Assembly (NCBI RefSeq): GCF_000421105.1
Contig: NZ_ATWF01000001.1
Span: 1,088,930-1,152,929, forward strand
DNA: 64,000 nt
Reading direction: 5' to 3'
Origin: Limisalsivibrio acetivorans
GTDB lineage: Bacteria > Chrysiogenota > Deferribacteres > Deferribacterales > Geovibrionaceae
This document shows, piece after piece, positions 1-8,566 of the stretch. Numbering within the stretch: position 1 is the stretch's first letter; each line of letters begins with the position of its first letter. Both the position numbers and the translations under genes were made by a program. Under the pieces are notes generated by a model that searched no databases, was not told the origin of the DNA, and worked only from the letters and a program-made list of their open reading frames with translations.

Positions 1-189
1 CTGGAAAGAAAGGAATCACGCGGTGGTCACTACAGGGACGACTATCCTGAAAGGGATGACGAGAAATACCTGAAGCACACCGAGGTTTACCTTGAAGAAG
101 ACGGAAAGAACCCCAGAGTTACTCACAGACCTGTGCGTATGAAGCCGCTCACTGTGGAAACTTTCCCGCCTAAACCCAGAGTATATTAA
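1..189 (+). CDS. sdhA: Succinate dehydrogenase/fumarate reductase flavoprotein subunit, C-terminal fragment
   Basis: The first 62 codons of the window are open and end at TAA. The translated tail contains ESRGGHYRDDYPERDD followed by KYLKHT, the conserved end of the SdhA/FrdA flavoprotein, whose Arg and His residues lie near the substrate site in the family. The start lies outside the window. It sits 16 bp before sdhB, so the two form one transcript for the FAD and iron-sulfur halves of the membrane-associated succinate:quinone oxidoreductase. Whether it works as dehydrogenase or fumarate reductase cannot be told from this fragment. Confidence 0.9.
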   Translation: MERKESRGGHYRDDYPERDDEKYLKHTEVYLEEDGKNPRVTHRPVRMKPLTVETFPPKPRVY

Positions 190-205
190 CGGGAGGACAC
201 GACAG

Positions 206-913
206 ATGAAGAAGGTAACATTCGAAATATTCAGGTACGACCCCGACAAAGATAACGAGGCGTACTATCAGACATACGAGGTTGAGATACGCAGAGCAGG
301 TTACCTTATGCTCGATGCCCTCAACCAGATCAAATGGGAGCAGGACCCCACCCTTACCTACCGCCGTTCCTGCCGCGAAGGTGTTTGCGGCTCAGACGGT
401 CTTAACGTAAACGGTGTTAACATGCTCTCCTGCATGACAAAGGTAGAGGATCTTAACAGCGACCACATCATCGTTCAGCCCCTCCCCGGAATGAACGTTA
501 TGAGAGACCTCGTTACAGACGTTGATGACTTCTTCAACAAGTTCATCACCGTTAAGCCCTACCTTATAAGGAAGTCTCCCACTCCCGACAAGGAATTCTA
601 TCAGTCCCCCGAGGACAGAAAGCTCCTTGACGGCCTCTATGAGTGTATCGCATGCGGCTGCTGTTCTTCCTCCTGCCCCTCCTACTGGGCGGATGCGAAG
701 TACCTCGGCCCCAACGCTTTCCTCAGAGCATGGAGATACCTTGCAGACTCCAGAGACGAAGGTGCAGAAGAGCGTCTTCCCATCCTCAACGACCAGCACG
801 GTGTTTGGAGATGCCACACAATCTACAACTGTGTAGAGGCATGCCCCAAGGAACTCAACCCCACCGATGCCATCGTGAAGATAAGAAAGATGCTTCTGGA
901 CACCCAGTTCTAA
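206..913 (+). CDS. sdhB: Succinate dehydrogenase/fumarate reductase iron-sulfur subunit
   Basis: The 235-residue protein carries the electron-transfer chain between the flavin and the quinone site. A 2Fe-2S site is visible at Cys56, Cys61, Asp64 and Cys76 (SCREGVCGSDG); the Asp ligand matches the E. coli SdhB pattern. The second domain has CIACGCC then SCPSYW (Cys147, 150, 153 and 157) and CHTIYNCVEACPKELNP (Cys203, 209 and 213), which by family alignment bind one 4Fe-4S and one 3Fe-4S cluster. The GGAGG ahead of the ATG supports the start. It directly follows sdhA and is followed by a strong terminator, so no membrane-anchor gene lies downstream; the cytochrome b subunit is presumably upstream of sdhA. 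Confidence 0.96.
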   Translation: MKKVTFEIFRYDPDKDNEAYYQTYEVEIRRAGYLMLDALNQIKWEQDPTLTYRRSCREGVCGSDGLNVNGVNMLSCMTKVEDLNSDHIIVQPLPGMNVMRDLVTDVDDFFNKFITVKPYLIRKSPTPDKEFYQSPEDRKLLDGLYECIACGCCSSSCPSYWADAKYLGPNAFLRAWRYLADSRDEGAEERLPILNDQHGVWRCHTIYNCVEACPKELNPTDAIVKIRKMLLDTQF

Positions 914-941
914 GAAATCCTTGGAATGACCTTATAAAGAG

Positions 942-969
942 AAAGCCGCCCTTTTGGGCGGCTTTTTTT
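942..969 (+). terminator. Rho-independent terminator of the sdh operon
   Basis: A ten-base stem (AAAGCCGCCC / GGGCGGCTTT) with a TTTT loop runs straight into a T tract, 28 bp after the sdhB stop. Confidence 0.93.
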
Positions 970-1097
970 ATTGATTAAGCTGTATCTCTGATATCAGGCA
1001 GTGCGGTTAATCACATCGATTTAAAACAAACTGATCTCAAACCCAAAAAAGAGGAAGATTGCCCGCAAGTACTATATCTCACTGGAAAACTTCAGGA

Positions 1098-1538
1098 CTA
1101 GCTCCCCGTTGCGAGGCTCTTTTTCATGAGTACGCATCCGTCCTTAGCCTCTTGGGCCGGAACAAACCCATGCTTCTCGAAGAAGCCCTTAGAGTTCTCC
1201 GTTGCAACAATGGCAAGTTCCTCCCCTTCGGACTCCTCTTCAATCTTATTGAGAAGAGCACTCCCAACACCTTCACCCTTTCTGGCTGAGTATATTAGAC
1301 TGATATGTGACGGTTTTTTCAGCTCCGCCGCTCCAACAATATCATCGCCGTCCACTGCAACGAACATACGACTATCCTCTTCAAGCCTCGAAAGTATCTC
1401 GTGGCTGGGGCTCTGGCTAAGAAATTCTCCCCATCTCTCCTCTGGAAAAAGGGGGGCAACCTCTTCCTTAAAAACCTTCTGGATCAGCTCCGAAACATTC
1501 TCCGCTTCACACGGACCCATCTCATCTACGGTTATCAT
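1098..1538 (-). CDS. GNAT family N-acetyltransferase
   Basis: A 146-residue single-domain acetyltransferase. The acetyl-CoA loop is recognisable as ARKGEGVGSALL (the R/Q-x-x-G-x-G/A motif), preceded by the strand ISLIYSA and followed by the C-terminal FFEKHGFV motif typical of GNATs. The ATG at 1538 is preferred because AGGTGG lies eight bases upstream; an upstream GTG at 1550 has no such site. It stands alone on the minus strand. The substrate cannot be inferred. Confidence 0.85.
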   Translation of the reverse strand: MITVDEMGPCEAENVSELIQKVFKEEVAPLFPEERWGEFLSQSPSHEILSRLEEDSRMFVAVDGDDIVGAAELKKPSHISLIYSARKGEGVGSALLNKIEEESEGEELAIVATENSKGFFEKHGFVPAQEAKDGCVLMKKSLATGS

Positions 1539-1602
1539 CTTATATTCCACCTTGTGCTGATATATGGATCATATCATATTCAATCGGCTGAGCTACTGAA
1601 AT

Positions 1603-1629
1603 AAAAAAAGGCCCCCAAAAGGGGGCCTT
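1603..1629 (-). terminator. Rho-independent terminator after the FnIII/LamG lipoprotein gene
   Basis: On the minus strand an AAGGCCCCC / GGGGGCCTT stem with a four-base loop is followed by seven T. It lies 23 bp beyond the stop of the 1652-4411 gene and separates it from the GNAT gene. Confidence 0.92.
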
Positions 1630-1651
1630 GAAATATTAGGTTTTTATCGGC

Positions 1652-4411
1652 TTATTTGTCAAGCGTTGTGTAGTTGTATATTGCTTGGATACCCGCCGCA
1701 TCAACGGCTGTATAGTACATCATGAGCGAATCAAGGGAGCCGCCCATAAAGCTTGACGTACCCATATATGAGCCAAGGGTGGTATCACCATCCGTTACGG
1801 AGGCAAGCCCTGTGAGGGTAACGGTCTTTGTATTGTCAAGCGCTCCGTTTATGTAAACCTCCATCGTACCGGGCGTATACACAACAGCAACATGAGCCCA
1901 CACCCCAGGGGTAAGCTTGGAGGTGGAGAACATGTAGTCGTGGTTTGTTCCGTCATCGATGAAGAAGTAGATAGAGTTGTCGGGCTCAAGGAAGGCCTCG
2001 TAGCTTGTCTTCGAGCCATTCGCATGGTCTATGATAACCCCGTTGCTTGAAGGGTCTATCATGAAAGCTATTGTGAGCTCATTACCCATGGCTCCGATGT
2101 TATGGTCGTTGGTGAAACCAATGTACTCACTTGATCCGTCAAAACTGTAAGCCTCATTTGCGGTACCGAACTGATCCGTTGTGGGTGTTGCATTAACAAT
2201 AAAGTTCGAATCTGTTCCATCGAAGCTGTAGTAGCTCAGCATGGCGGTTTTGGGGTATGCCACGTTGCACTGTTCCGCAGAGAGGGGACCCGTTACGCCG
2301 GCGTTAACACTTGCAATGGCGTAGCAGTATACGGGTCCGTTGCTGATGCCGTTGTGTGTATAGAGGGTATCGGTTATGCCCGTTATGGCATTGTCAGCAT
2401 CGGTTACACCGGTTCCCTCTTTCCAGTAGATGGTATAGCTGTCCGCATCCGCAACGCTGTCCCATGACATCTGCATATCTGTATCGCCACTGTCCACATC
2501 GAAATTGGCCGGATAGGCTGGGGGTGTTACAGCTGTGGTCGATGCACTCGCCTCTGCAGAGGGCATACCCTCACCGTTTCCGTTAACGGCCGTAACGATG
2601 TAGTAGTAGGTTGTTCCGGCATCGAGACCGCTGTGGGTGTACATAGTATCCGTTATACTGCTTATCTGGTTACCGTTTGTAGTAGTAACCCCCGAGCTTA
2701 TGCTCCAGTAAACGTTATAAGAGGTTGCATCTGCAACGCTGTCCCAGCTGAGGTTCACCTGCTGATCACCCCCCGTTGCCGAAAGATTTGCCGGTACTGC
2801 GGGGAGGAAGTTGTCATCAGTCGTTGCTGAAACCTCAACGGAAGCAGGGCCTTCACCATTAGCATTAACCGCTGTGACGATGTAGTAGTAGGTCGCGCCA
2901 TCAGCGAGGCCAGTATGGTAATAGTAGTGATTCGTTATTCCGGCAACCTTGGTTCCCGTTTCAGTACTTACTCCGGAGCTTGTGGAGTAATAAACGTTGT
3001 AGGATGTTGCATTGTCAACGAAATCCCAAAACACGCCAATCTCGCCATGACCGCCTGCAGCCGATACGTTAATGGGTGCTACGGGGGGGACTGAACCCAG
3101 CGTTGAGCCAGAAGCCTCAGAGGAAGCAGGGCTCTCACCCTGGGCGTTCTCTGCGGTCACGATGTAGTAGTATGTTGTTCCGCTTTCGAGCCCTGTGTGC
3201 TCATAGTAATGGTTCACTATACCGCTTATCTTCGTTCCGTTGGAGGTTGTCACCCCGGGGGATGTAGACCAGTAGATGTTATAGGTGGAGGCATCTTGAA
3301 CCGTATCCCAGCTTATGTAGATCGTGCTTCCGCCGCCGCTGGCGAAAACGTTCTGGGGAGCTGTGGGGGCAACGGGCTCGCCTGTTGTGGTGAACATAAA
3401 ACTATCATTGGAGAGGTCATCACCGCTTGCTGCTGTAACTCTCACCCTGTAAGTACTAGAGTGGCTAAGTTGATCTGCGGGAATCGTATAGGAGGTATCG
3501 GATACACCGATAGTTTTCTTCTCTCTCGCACCCGAAGTTTTATTAATAACCTCAAAATAGAGGGTATCAAAGGAATTAACCCCTGTATTCTCAGGAAGTG
3601 TCCACTGGAAAGTAGTTTCAACGCCAGGATCAAGGGTTGAGAACTCTGTTATAAACTCAGGATACTGGCTGAAGATCGTTCCAATACTGAACTCTGCATC
3701 GAACATGTCCTTTTGACCGAATGTGTTAGTAAAGTGTATCCTGGCACTGAATGTATCGCCGATACTTAAAGTATCACTGGGTGTAAAGTCCTGATAGTGA
3801 TACTTTTTAAAATCGCTTACCGGTACAGAATAGCCGTTATTGAACTGAACCTCATTATCATCGCCATCGATAAAAGTACCAGTATTTGATGACTCGTAAA
3901 TGTAGAATTTATCGATTGAATCTGTACACTCTGCATAAACCATAAACTCACCCGTCTCACCTTCACGAAGGGAGCCTATACTTGGCGAAGGCAGCTTATA
4001 CTCGCTCTCGTTCGCATAGACCATGAGATCAAGGTAGTTGTTCCCCGGCTGGATGGTAAGCTTACCGGAGCCGATATAAACCAGAACCATTTCATTATCG
4101 TATCCCTTCACCTTGAAGTAATACTCTTCTCCGTCTACAAGATCCTCAACGGTGAAGCTGCTCTTCCCCTCGTTGAAGTAGGAGAGGATATCGATGGTCT
4201 GGGGTGAGAGATCGGGCGAGGCGGGAAGAACCTCGAAATTGAGGATGTGTAGTTCCTCAATGAGCCTCTGCTCCGGCTGTTCAAAGTTCAGGCTTATGCT
4301 GAGCGACTGCGCCTTATTATCCGAATCGGACGTTCCGCCGCTCCCTCCGCACGCTGTGAGAAGGAACAGGGAAAGGACTACCATTATCAATGCTTTAGTA
4401 TATTTAATCAT
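1652..4411 (-). CDS. Large lipoprotein with fibronectin type III repeats and a C-terminal LamG-like domain
   Basis: The 919-residue protein begins with a lipoprotein signal (hydrophobic stretch then LLTAC, lipid-anchored Cys21) and a Gly/Ser linker. A degenerate FnIII-like unit lies around residues 250-345, then four clear, mutually similar FnIII units of about 95 residues (about 350-725), each with the pattern SWDxVxDAxSYN-YW and TYYYIVTAxNxxGEGPAS. The last 190 residues look like a laminin-G/concanavalin fold (YYSFDG, AYSFDGSSEYI, WAHVAVVYTPGTMEVYINGA). The family suggests a surface adhesin or glycan-binding protein. It lies 13 bp after the outer-membrane protein gene and is probably co-transcribed with it. 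Ligand unknown. Confidence 0.88.
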   Translation of the reverse strand: MIKYTKALIMVVLSLFLLTACGGSGGTSDSDNKAQSLSISLNFEQPEQRLIEELHILNFEVLPASPDLSPQTIDILSYFNEGKSSFTVEDLVDGEEYYFKVKGYDNEMVLVYIGSGKLTIQPGNNYLDLMVYANESEYKLPSPSIGSLREGETGEFMVYAECTDSIDKFYIYESSNTGTFIDGDDNEVQFNNGYSVPVSDFKKYHYQDFTPSDTLSIGDTFSARIHFTNTFGQKDMFDAEFSIGTIFSQYPEFITEFSTLDPGVETTFQWTLPENTGVNSFDTLYFEVINKTSGAREKKTIGVSDTSYTIPADQLSHSSTYRVRVTAASGDDLSNDSFMFTTTGEPVAPTAPQNVFASGGGSTIYISWDTVQDASTYNIYWSTSPGVTTSNGTKISGIVNHYYEHTGLESGTTYYYIVTAENAQGESPASSEASGSTLGSVPPVAPINVSAAGGHGEIGVFWDFVDNATSYNVYYSTSSGVSTETGTKVAGITNHYYYHTGLADGATYYYIVTAVNANGEGPASVEVSATTDDNFLPAVPANLSATGGDQQVNLSWDSVADATSYNVYWSISSGVTTTNGNQISSITDTMYTHSGLDAGTTYYYIVTAVNGNGEGMPSAEASASTTAVTPPAYPANFDVDSGDTDMQMSWDSVADADSYTIYWKEGTGVTDADNAITGITDTLYTHNGISNGPVYCYAIASVNAGVTGPLSAEQCNVAYPKTAMLSYYSFDGTDSNFIVNATPTTDQFGTANEAYSFDGSSEYIGFTNDHNIGAMGNELTIAFMIDPSSNGVIIDHANGSKTSYEAFLEPDNSIYFFIDDGTNHDYMFSTSKLTPGVWAHVAVVYTPGTMEVYINGALDNTKTVTLTGLASVTDGDTTLGSYMGTSSFMGGSLDSLMMYYTAVDAAGIQAIYNYTTLDK

Positions 4412-4424
4412 GCTTCAGTCCCCC

Positions 4425-5423
4425 TTAGAAAGGTGCTGATACGGAGGCGAGGAAGGCCCACTTTCTGCCCTCTTCATCCTCGACATCATCATCGTAATCC
4501 GTGGCAACGGGGATAACCACTCCTGCCACAAACCAGTTCCTTTTATAGAACCTTGTCTGCACGGTGAGAATGAGATCCGTAGCGGCCATGTAGTCGTCTG
4601 AATCCTCCCAGTCGCCATCACCCTGCTTTATCTGACCCTCTGCAACACGAAGATAGCGTATCCTCGCCGCTGCCCTTATGCGGTCGTTGAATTTATATCT
4701 GGTTCCGCCGGAAAGGGTTATCTGTCCGCCCCTTTCACGTTCCTGATCCGTGTCGCCGATTGCGTAGTCGGAGCTGAAGAAGTGCCTGTAAGCAACATCA
4801 CCAAGGATGGTAAACCTGCTTGTCCCAACTCTGTGGCTCAGCTTCTGCGAAACATACAAGGAGTATCCACCTGAGCCCACGGGAACGGCAAATTCGCTGT
4901 CCTCACCGTCTGCATCGCCGGTGGGGAGGGTTACCATCAGGTCGGTTACGGATTCTGTTTTGCTGGTTTTATAGGAGAGCCAGCTGAAGCCTGCGGATAT
5001 GTCTCCAATTCCGCTTCTGGTGTACTCTTCACCGTCATCATCCTCAATAGTACGCCTTACGTAGGGGAAGGATGCCTTGAGCTTGAATCTGGGTACAAGC
5101 TTATAGGACACGGGCACAGAGATAATCTGTGTATTGGGAGTAATAAATGTGTTAAGGGCAATGCTACCCCTGTTGTACTGGGGCGTTACCTCTACGGTGT
5201 TTCCATCTCCTGTTTGTGCCTCATCATCCTCGAAGTAAGGCTGGTCGGAGATAACTCCGGTGTTAATGTCGTCACCGCCGTAAACGAGTTCGTCCGTTCC
5301 CCCTTCGTACTCATGCTGGCTGACATCACCGTCTGAATAATCCAGATTGACTATCAGATCACCGGCAAAGGCCTGAGTAGAGAGGAGGGCAAAACAGAGT
5401 GCTGCAAAAAGAAAACGCTTCAT
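4425..5423 (-). CDS. Putative outer-membrane beta-barrel protein
   Basis: A 332-residue protein with a clear Sec signal peptide (MKRFLFAALCFALLSTQAFA, then GD). The mature part alternates polar and aromatic residues in short strands (FSWLSYKTSK, GGYSLYVSQKLS, VQTRFYKRNWFVAGVVIP) and ends in Phe, as outer-membrane barrels do. It resembles the loosely defined barrel group related to phenol-degradation meta-pathway proteins (PF13557-like), an uncertain match. The ATG at 5423 has AGGAGG seven bases upstream, so it is preferred to the in-frame TTG just before it. It heads a two-gene operon with the FnIII/LamG lipoprotein, which suggests a paired surface system. Confidence 0.75.
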   Translation of the reverse strand: MKRFLFAALCFALLSTQAFAGDLIVNLDYSDGDVSQHEYEGGTDELVYGGDDINTGVISDQPYFEDDEAQTGDGNTVEVTPQYNRGSIALNTFITPNTQIISVPVSYKLVPRFKLKASFPYVRRTIEDDDGEEYTRSGIGDISAGFSWLSYKTSKTESVTDLMVTLPTGDADGEDSEFAVPVGSGGYSLYVSQKLSHRVGTSRFTILGDVAYRHFFSSDYAIGDTDQERERGGQITLSGGTRYKFNDRIRAAARIRYLRVAEGQIKQGDGDWEDSDDYMAATDLILTVQTRFYKRNWFVAGVVIPVATDYDDDVEDEEGRKWAFLASVSAPF

Positions 5424-5452
5424 CAAATCCTCCTGGTTCCATGCTTGTTAAC

Positions 5453-5479
5453 AAAGATATAACATTGTGCTATATCTTT
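5453..5479. promoter_or_regulatory. 27-bp perfect inverted repeat between divergent genes
   Basis: AAAGATATA and TATATCTTT are separated by nine bases. The repeat lies 30 bp upstream of the outer-membrane barrel gene (minus) and 75 bp upstream of the lipoprotein gene (plus). Its position suggests an operator, although a weak bidirectional hairpin is also possible. Confidence 0.4.
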
Positions 5480-5552
5480 TTATAAACTTTGATTTGCTCC
5501 CTGGTATTTGCTAATCTAATATATATTCTAACACTCATATGGAGGATATGCT

Positions 5553-6047
5553 GTGAGATTTTCACTTTTTATAATGGTGTTATTGATACCAATTATCATC
5601 GGATGTTCAGAAGCAAAAACATGCAGTCTTTCCAAAAACTTACATATCGTACCAGTACATTACGGAGTAGATGCCTCGGCAGGTGTCCCCTTCCTCACAG
5701 CCCTCGAATATGATATGGAAAAGACGCTGAAAAAGGAGTTCCCCAGCTACAGGGTAACGAGGGGAGAGAATGCTGAAGAGATAGACCTGATAGTGAAGAT
5801 GGAGTGCGTTACGTACTCCGACCCGTCAAAATACACAAATAAACTCTCACTGGGCATGGCGGGAAGGGGATCCATTGAGATAGCTGTTCAGCTCTTCAAC
5901 CCCCAGGGGTATCAGATAGATGAGGAATACCTCATGCTGAACATACACCACGGCAAAACCTTAAAGGCGAGGGAAGAGATCGTGGAGGAGGCCGTTGAAC
6001 TGGTGAGGGATGAATGCCTCAACGGCGTAAAGCCTGCCGCCTATTGA
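5553..6047 (+). CDS. Small lipoprotein of unknown function
   Basis: A 164-residue protein starting at GTG with GGAGGA seven bases upstream. The N-terminus is a lipoprotein signal ending IIIGC (Cys18). The mature protein has a mixed alpha/beta pattern: a basic strand (VPVHYGV), a helix starting DMEKTLKKEF, and a conserved-looking core IDLIVKMECVTY. The layout recalls lipoproteins that assist outer-membrane assembly or DUF4410-like proteins, but I do not recognise it. Its 3' end overlaps the convergent EamA gene by 29 bp. Confidence 0.7.
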   Translation: MRFSLFIMVLLIPIIIGCSEAKTCSLSKNLHIVPVHYGVDASAGVPFLTALEYDMEKTLKKEFPSYRVTRGENAEEIDLIVKMECVTYSDPSKYTNKLSLGMAGRGSIEIAVQLFNPQGYQIDEEYLMLNIHHGKTLKAREEIVEEAVELVRDECLNGVKPAAY

Positions 6048-6900
6048 TGATGTATACCGCTGTAATTGCTGTAAGCCCACCGATAACTGTGCTCATATGA
6101 ACCGGTTCGCCTATGAAGAACCAGCTCAAAAAAAGTGCGCTGGCGGGAACCATGAATATGAAGCTGCTAGCCTTGGCGGAACCAAGCCTGTCGGTGCAGA
6201 GGAAGTATACGGATGTTCCGAAGGTCGTGGCAAAGAGTGATATCATCAGGGCGTTGCTCCAGAACAGTACGCCGAACTCCGCAGGGTTTGATAGCTCGCC
6301 GCCGAGCACAAAGACATAGTCCAGAAGCGCCGTAAAGGCAAAAAGATAGAAGCTGAATGCCATGGGGCTCATCACACTGCGAACCCTTGCACTCAGGTTT
6401 GTGAGTACAGCCCATGTCAGTGCAGCCAGAAGAAAGAAGATATTTCCGCTCTGGTAGAGTGTAGCTATATCCATATCCCAGATTCGAAGGATTATAAGCG
6501 CACCCGTAACCCCCATAAGCAGACCCATATAGTCGGGCAAGCGAAGATTCTTTCGTGTTATCAAAGCATTTATCAGGAAAGTCAGAACAGGCACAAGGGT
6601 TGTGACTAGTACACCTCCAGCCCCTGCAAGCCCCGTTCGAAGGCCTGTGAAGAAAAGCTCGTTGTATATGATAAGTAGAGCCGCCCCCGCAAGAGCAGCC
6701 AGAAAGCCGGGGAGGCGAAACCTGAACGACTCCTTCAGCCATAACATAACAGGGAGAAATGTTAATGCTGTAAGGAAGAAACGCCAGAAAACAAGCTCCT
6801 CTGGGGTGGTGAAATCCACCAGGATCTTCCCGTTTACCCATGAACCTCCCCAGGAGAGCATAACAACGGGCATTAGGAGCAGAAGCAGGGTATTGTTCAT
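6019..6900 (-). CDS. EamA/DMT-family membrane transporter
   Basis: A 293-residue integral membrane protein with about ten hydrophobic segments in two five-helix halves, the two-EamA-repeat layout of drug/metabolite exporters (RhaT/YdcZ-like). Typical motifs include WGGSWVNGKILVDFTTPEELVFWRF near the N-terminus and AALTWAVLTNLSARV at the start of the second repeat. It probably exports or exchanges a small metabolite across the inner membrane; the substrate is not predictable. A GAGGA lies upstream of the ATG. The convergent overlap with the upstream lipoprotein gene leaves no room for a separate terminator. Confidence 0.87.
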   Translation of the reverse strand: MNNTLLLLLMPVVMLSWGGSWVNGKILVDFTTPEELVFWRFFLTALTFLPVMLWLKESFRFRLPGFLAALAGAALLIIYNELFFTGLRTGLAGAGGVLVTTLVPVLTFLINALITRKNLRLPDYMGLLMGVTGALIILRIWDMDIATLYQSGNIFFLLAALTWAVLTNLSARVRSVMSPMAFSFYLFAFTALLDYVFVLGGELSNPAEFGVLFWSNALMISLFATTFGTSVYFLCTDRLGSAKASSFIFMVPASALFLSWFFIGEPVHMSTVIGGLTAITAVYIINRRQALRR

Positions 6901-6919
6901 ATTATAATGTCCTCAAATA

Positions 6920-8005
6920 TTAAAGGTTAAGGGGTATCTCCGCCCATACGGTGGTTCCCCTCTCTATGGTGCTCTCGAAACCTATCTCGCCACCATGGAC
7001 ATCTGCCATCAATTTTGCGGAATAGGTCCCAAGCCCTGTCCCCCCCTCCTTGCCGGAGGTTGAGTACCTCTCAAAAAAAACGGGCTGAACCTCTTCGGGG
7101 ATCACGCCGAAGTTATGTACCTCAAAACGACGTACATCCCTGTAGACAAAGGTTTTAACCGTAATGTCACACCTCTCCGGAGAGGCCTCCACAGCGTTCT
7201 TGATAAGGTTTGCCATCATAAGGGAGATCAGCTCATACTCACCCCTGAAAACGGGGCATGGAGCCTCACCAAGTGGGATTCCGTCTATAAGGAAGTTGAT
7301 GCGGCACCCCTTTTTCCCGGCGAGCCTCTCAAACTCCTTAGAGAGATCCCCAAGGAGTTCGCAAACGTTGCAGGGAGCGGGCTTTAGCTCGTAGGTCCCC
7401 TCCTCCATCCTTATAATATCAAGGGAGTGCTCAATGAGCCTGAGCATCTGCTTGCCGCTACGCATTATATAGTCCACATACTCACGCTGCTCTTCTGTGA
7501 GCCCCTCCTCAAGGGAAAGAAGCTCGGCGCCCCCAAGTATGCCATTAAGGGGTGAGCGCAGGTCATGGCGGACAATACGCTCGGTATCCTTACGGAGCTT
7601 TTCGTAGCGCTCCCTTTCGGTTACATCACGTATGACCGCTGTGAAAAGAATATTCCCTTCACGCTCCCACTGGGTCAGCGACATCTCCATAGGAAACTCT
7701 GTACCATCGATCCTTCTGCCTGAGGCCACGATAGTTCTGCTGTGTATATCCATAACACCTGTTTCTGCGGCTTTGCGTATATAATCACGCCTGCTTTCAC
7801 GGAACCGCTCGGGCATCATCTCTATTATATTAAGACCAAGAGCCTCGTCCTCGGAGTACTCGAACATCCTGCAGAAACCGTCATTCACATCGATGATACT
7901 TCCACGGGCATCGGTGGTGACTATAGCCTCGGCAACACTCTGCACAAGGCAACGGTAATGGTAGAAGCTTTCGGCTTCTGCGGCGTTCCAGTCTTTATTT
8001 GACAA
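6920..8005 (-). CDS. PAS-domain sensor histidine kinase
   Basis: A 361-residue cytoplasmic kinase without membrane segments. A PAS domain occupies about residues 15-130 (VTTDARGSIIDVNDGFCRMF and the closing VIRDVTERERYE). The dimerisation helix carries the phosphoacceptor His147 in VRHDLRSPLNG. The ATPase domain shows the N box (NLIKNAVEAS), a divergent G1 box (HNFGV in place of DNGxG) and a good G2 box (GGTGLGTYSAKLM). The start is TTG, with GCAGG upstream, inside the end of the isochorismatase-like gene (11-bp overlap), so the two are translationally coupled. No response regulator is adjacent. The PAS ligand is unknown; soluble PAS kinases often sense redox state or small molecules. Confidence 0.9.
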   Translation of the reverse strand: MSNKDWNAAEAESFYHYRCLVQSVAEAIVTTDARGSIIDVNDGFCRMFEYSEDEALGLNIIEMMPERFRESRRDYIRKAAETGVMDIHSRTIVASGRRIDGTEFPMEMSLTQWEREGNILFTAVIRDVTERERYEKLRKDTERIVRHDLRSPLNGILGGAELLSLEEGLTEEQREYVDYIMRSGKQMLRLIEHSLDIIRMEEGTYELKPAPCNVCELLGDLSKEFERLAGKKGCRINFLIDGIPLGEAPCPVFRGEYELISLMMANLIKNAVEASPERCDITVKTFVYRDVRRFEVHNFGVIPEEVQPVFFERYSTSGKEGGTGLGTYSAKLMADVHGGEIGFESTIERGTTVWAEIPLNL

Positions 8006-8543
8006 GCTTTGATACCTGCTTGAATTCGTCTGTTCCCGCCTTTTCCAGAAGCTGGAACAGAACGGTTTCGGTTACAGTAACGATGGCTCCGGCCTTCTCC
8101 ATGTAGCGCAAACCTATCTCCCAGTTGAACTTTGCCCTTGAGCATACTGCATCGGCGGCTATGTGCACCTTAAAGCCCTCCTGAAGGAGGTCTATGGCTG
8201 TTTGAAGAACGCAGACATGGGTTTCCATACCTGTGAGCACAACAGAGCTTACACCGGCGTTTTTAAGCTCCTCAATAAAGCTCTTCTCACCGCAGCATGA
8301 GAAGGTCACTTTCTCGAAATGCTGGTTTTCGATGAGTTCAGCGATCTCGGGCACTGTGTTCCCAAGCCCTTTGCTGTACTGCTGGGTATGAAAGACGGGT
8401 ACATCTACGATATTGAACCCTTTGATAAGCTTGATTATATTCTGCTTTATCCTCTCATAGACCTTATTGTCCATGGCGGGAGCAAGCCTCTCCTGTACGT
8501 CAACAACAACAAGGGCGCTTTCATATGCCTTAAGCTGATACAT
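7995..8543 (-). CDS. Isochorismatase-family cysteine hydrolase
   Basis: A 182-residue protein of the cysteine hydrolase superfamily. The catalytic triad is visible as Asp15 (VVVDVQERL), Lys78 (FEKVTFSC) and Cys111 (TGMETHVCVLQT), with the cis-peptide motif before the Cys. It is closest in layout to the single-domain YcaC/nicotinamidase-like group that hydrolyses amide or ester bonds; the substrate is not clear. The ATG at 8543 has GGAGG seven bases upstream, so the longer in-frame extension is rejected. It is followed by the PAS kinase with an 11-bp overlap, and it begins 24 bp after the HAD gene. Confidence 0.88.
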   Translation of the reverse strand: MYQLKAYESALVVVDVQERLAPAMDNKVYERIKQNIIKLIKGFNIVDVPVFHTQQYSKGLGNTVPEIAELIENQHFEKVTFSCCGEKSFIEELKNAGVSSVVLTGMETHVCVLQTAIDLLQEGFKVHIAADAVCSRAKFNWEIGLRYMEKAGAIVTVTETVLFQLLEKAGTDEFKQVSKLVK

Positions 8544-8566
8544 AAACAACCTCCAGATAGCTAAGT

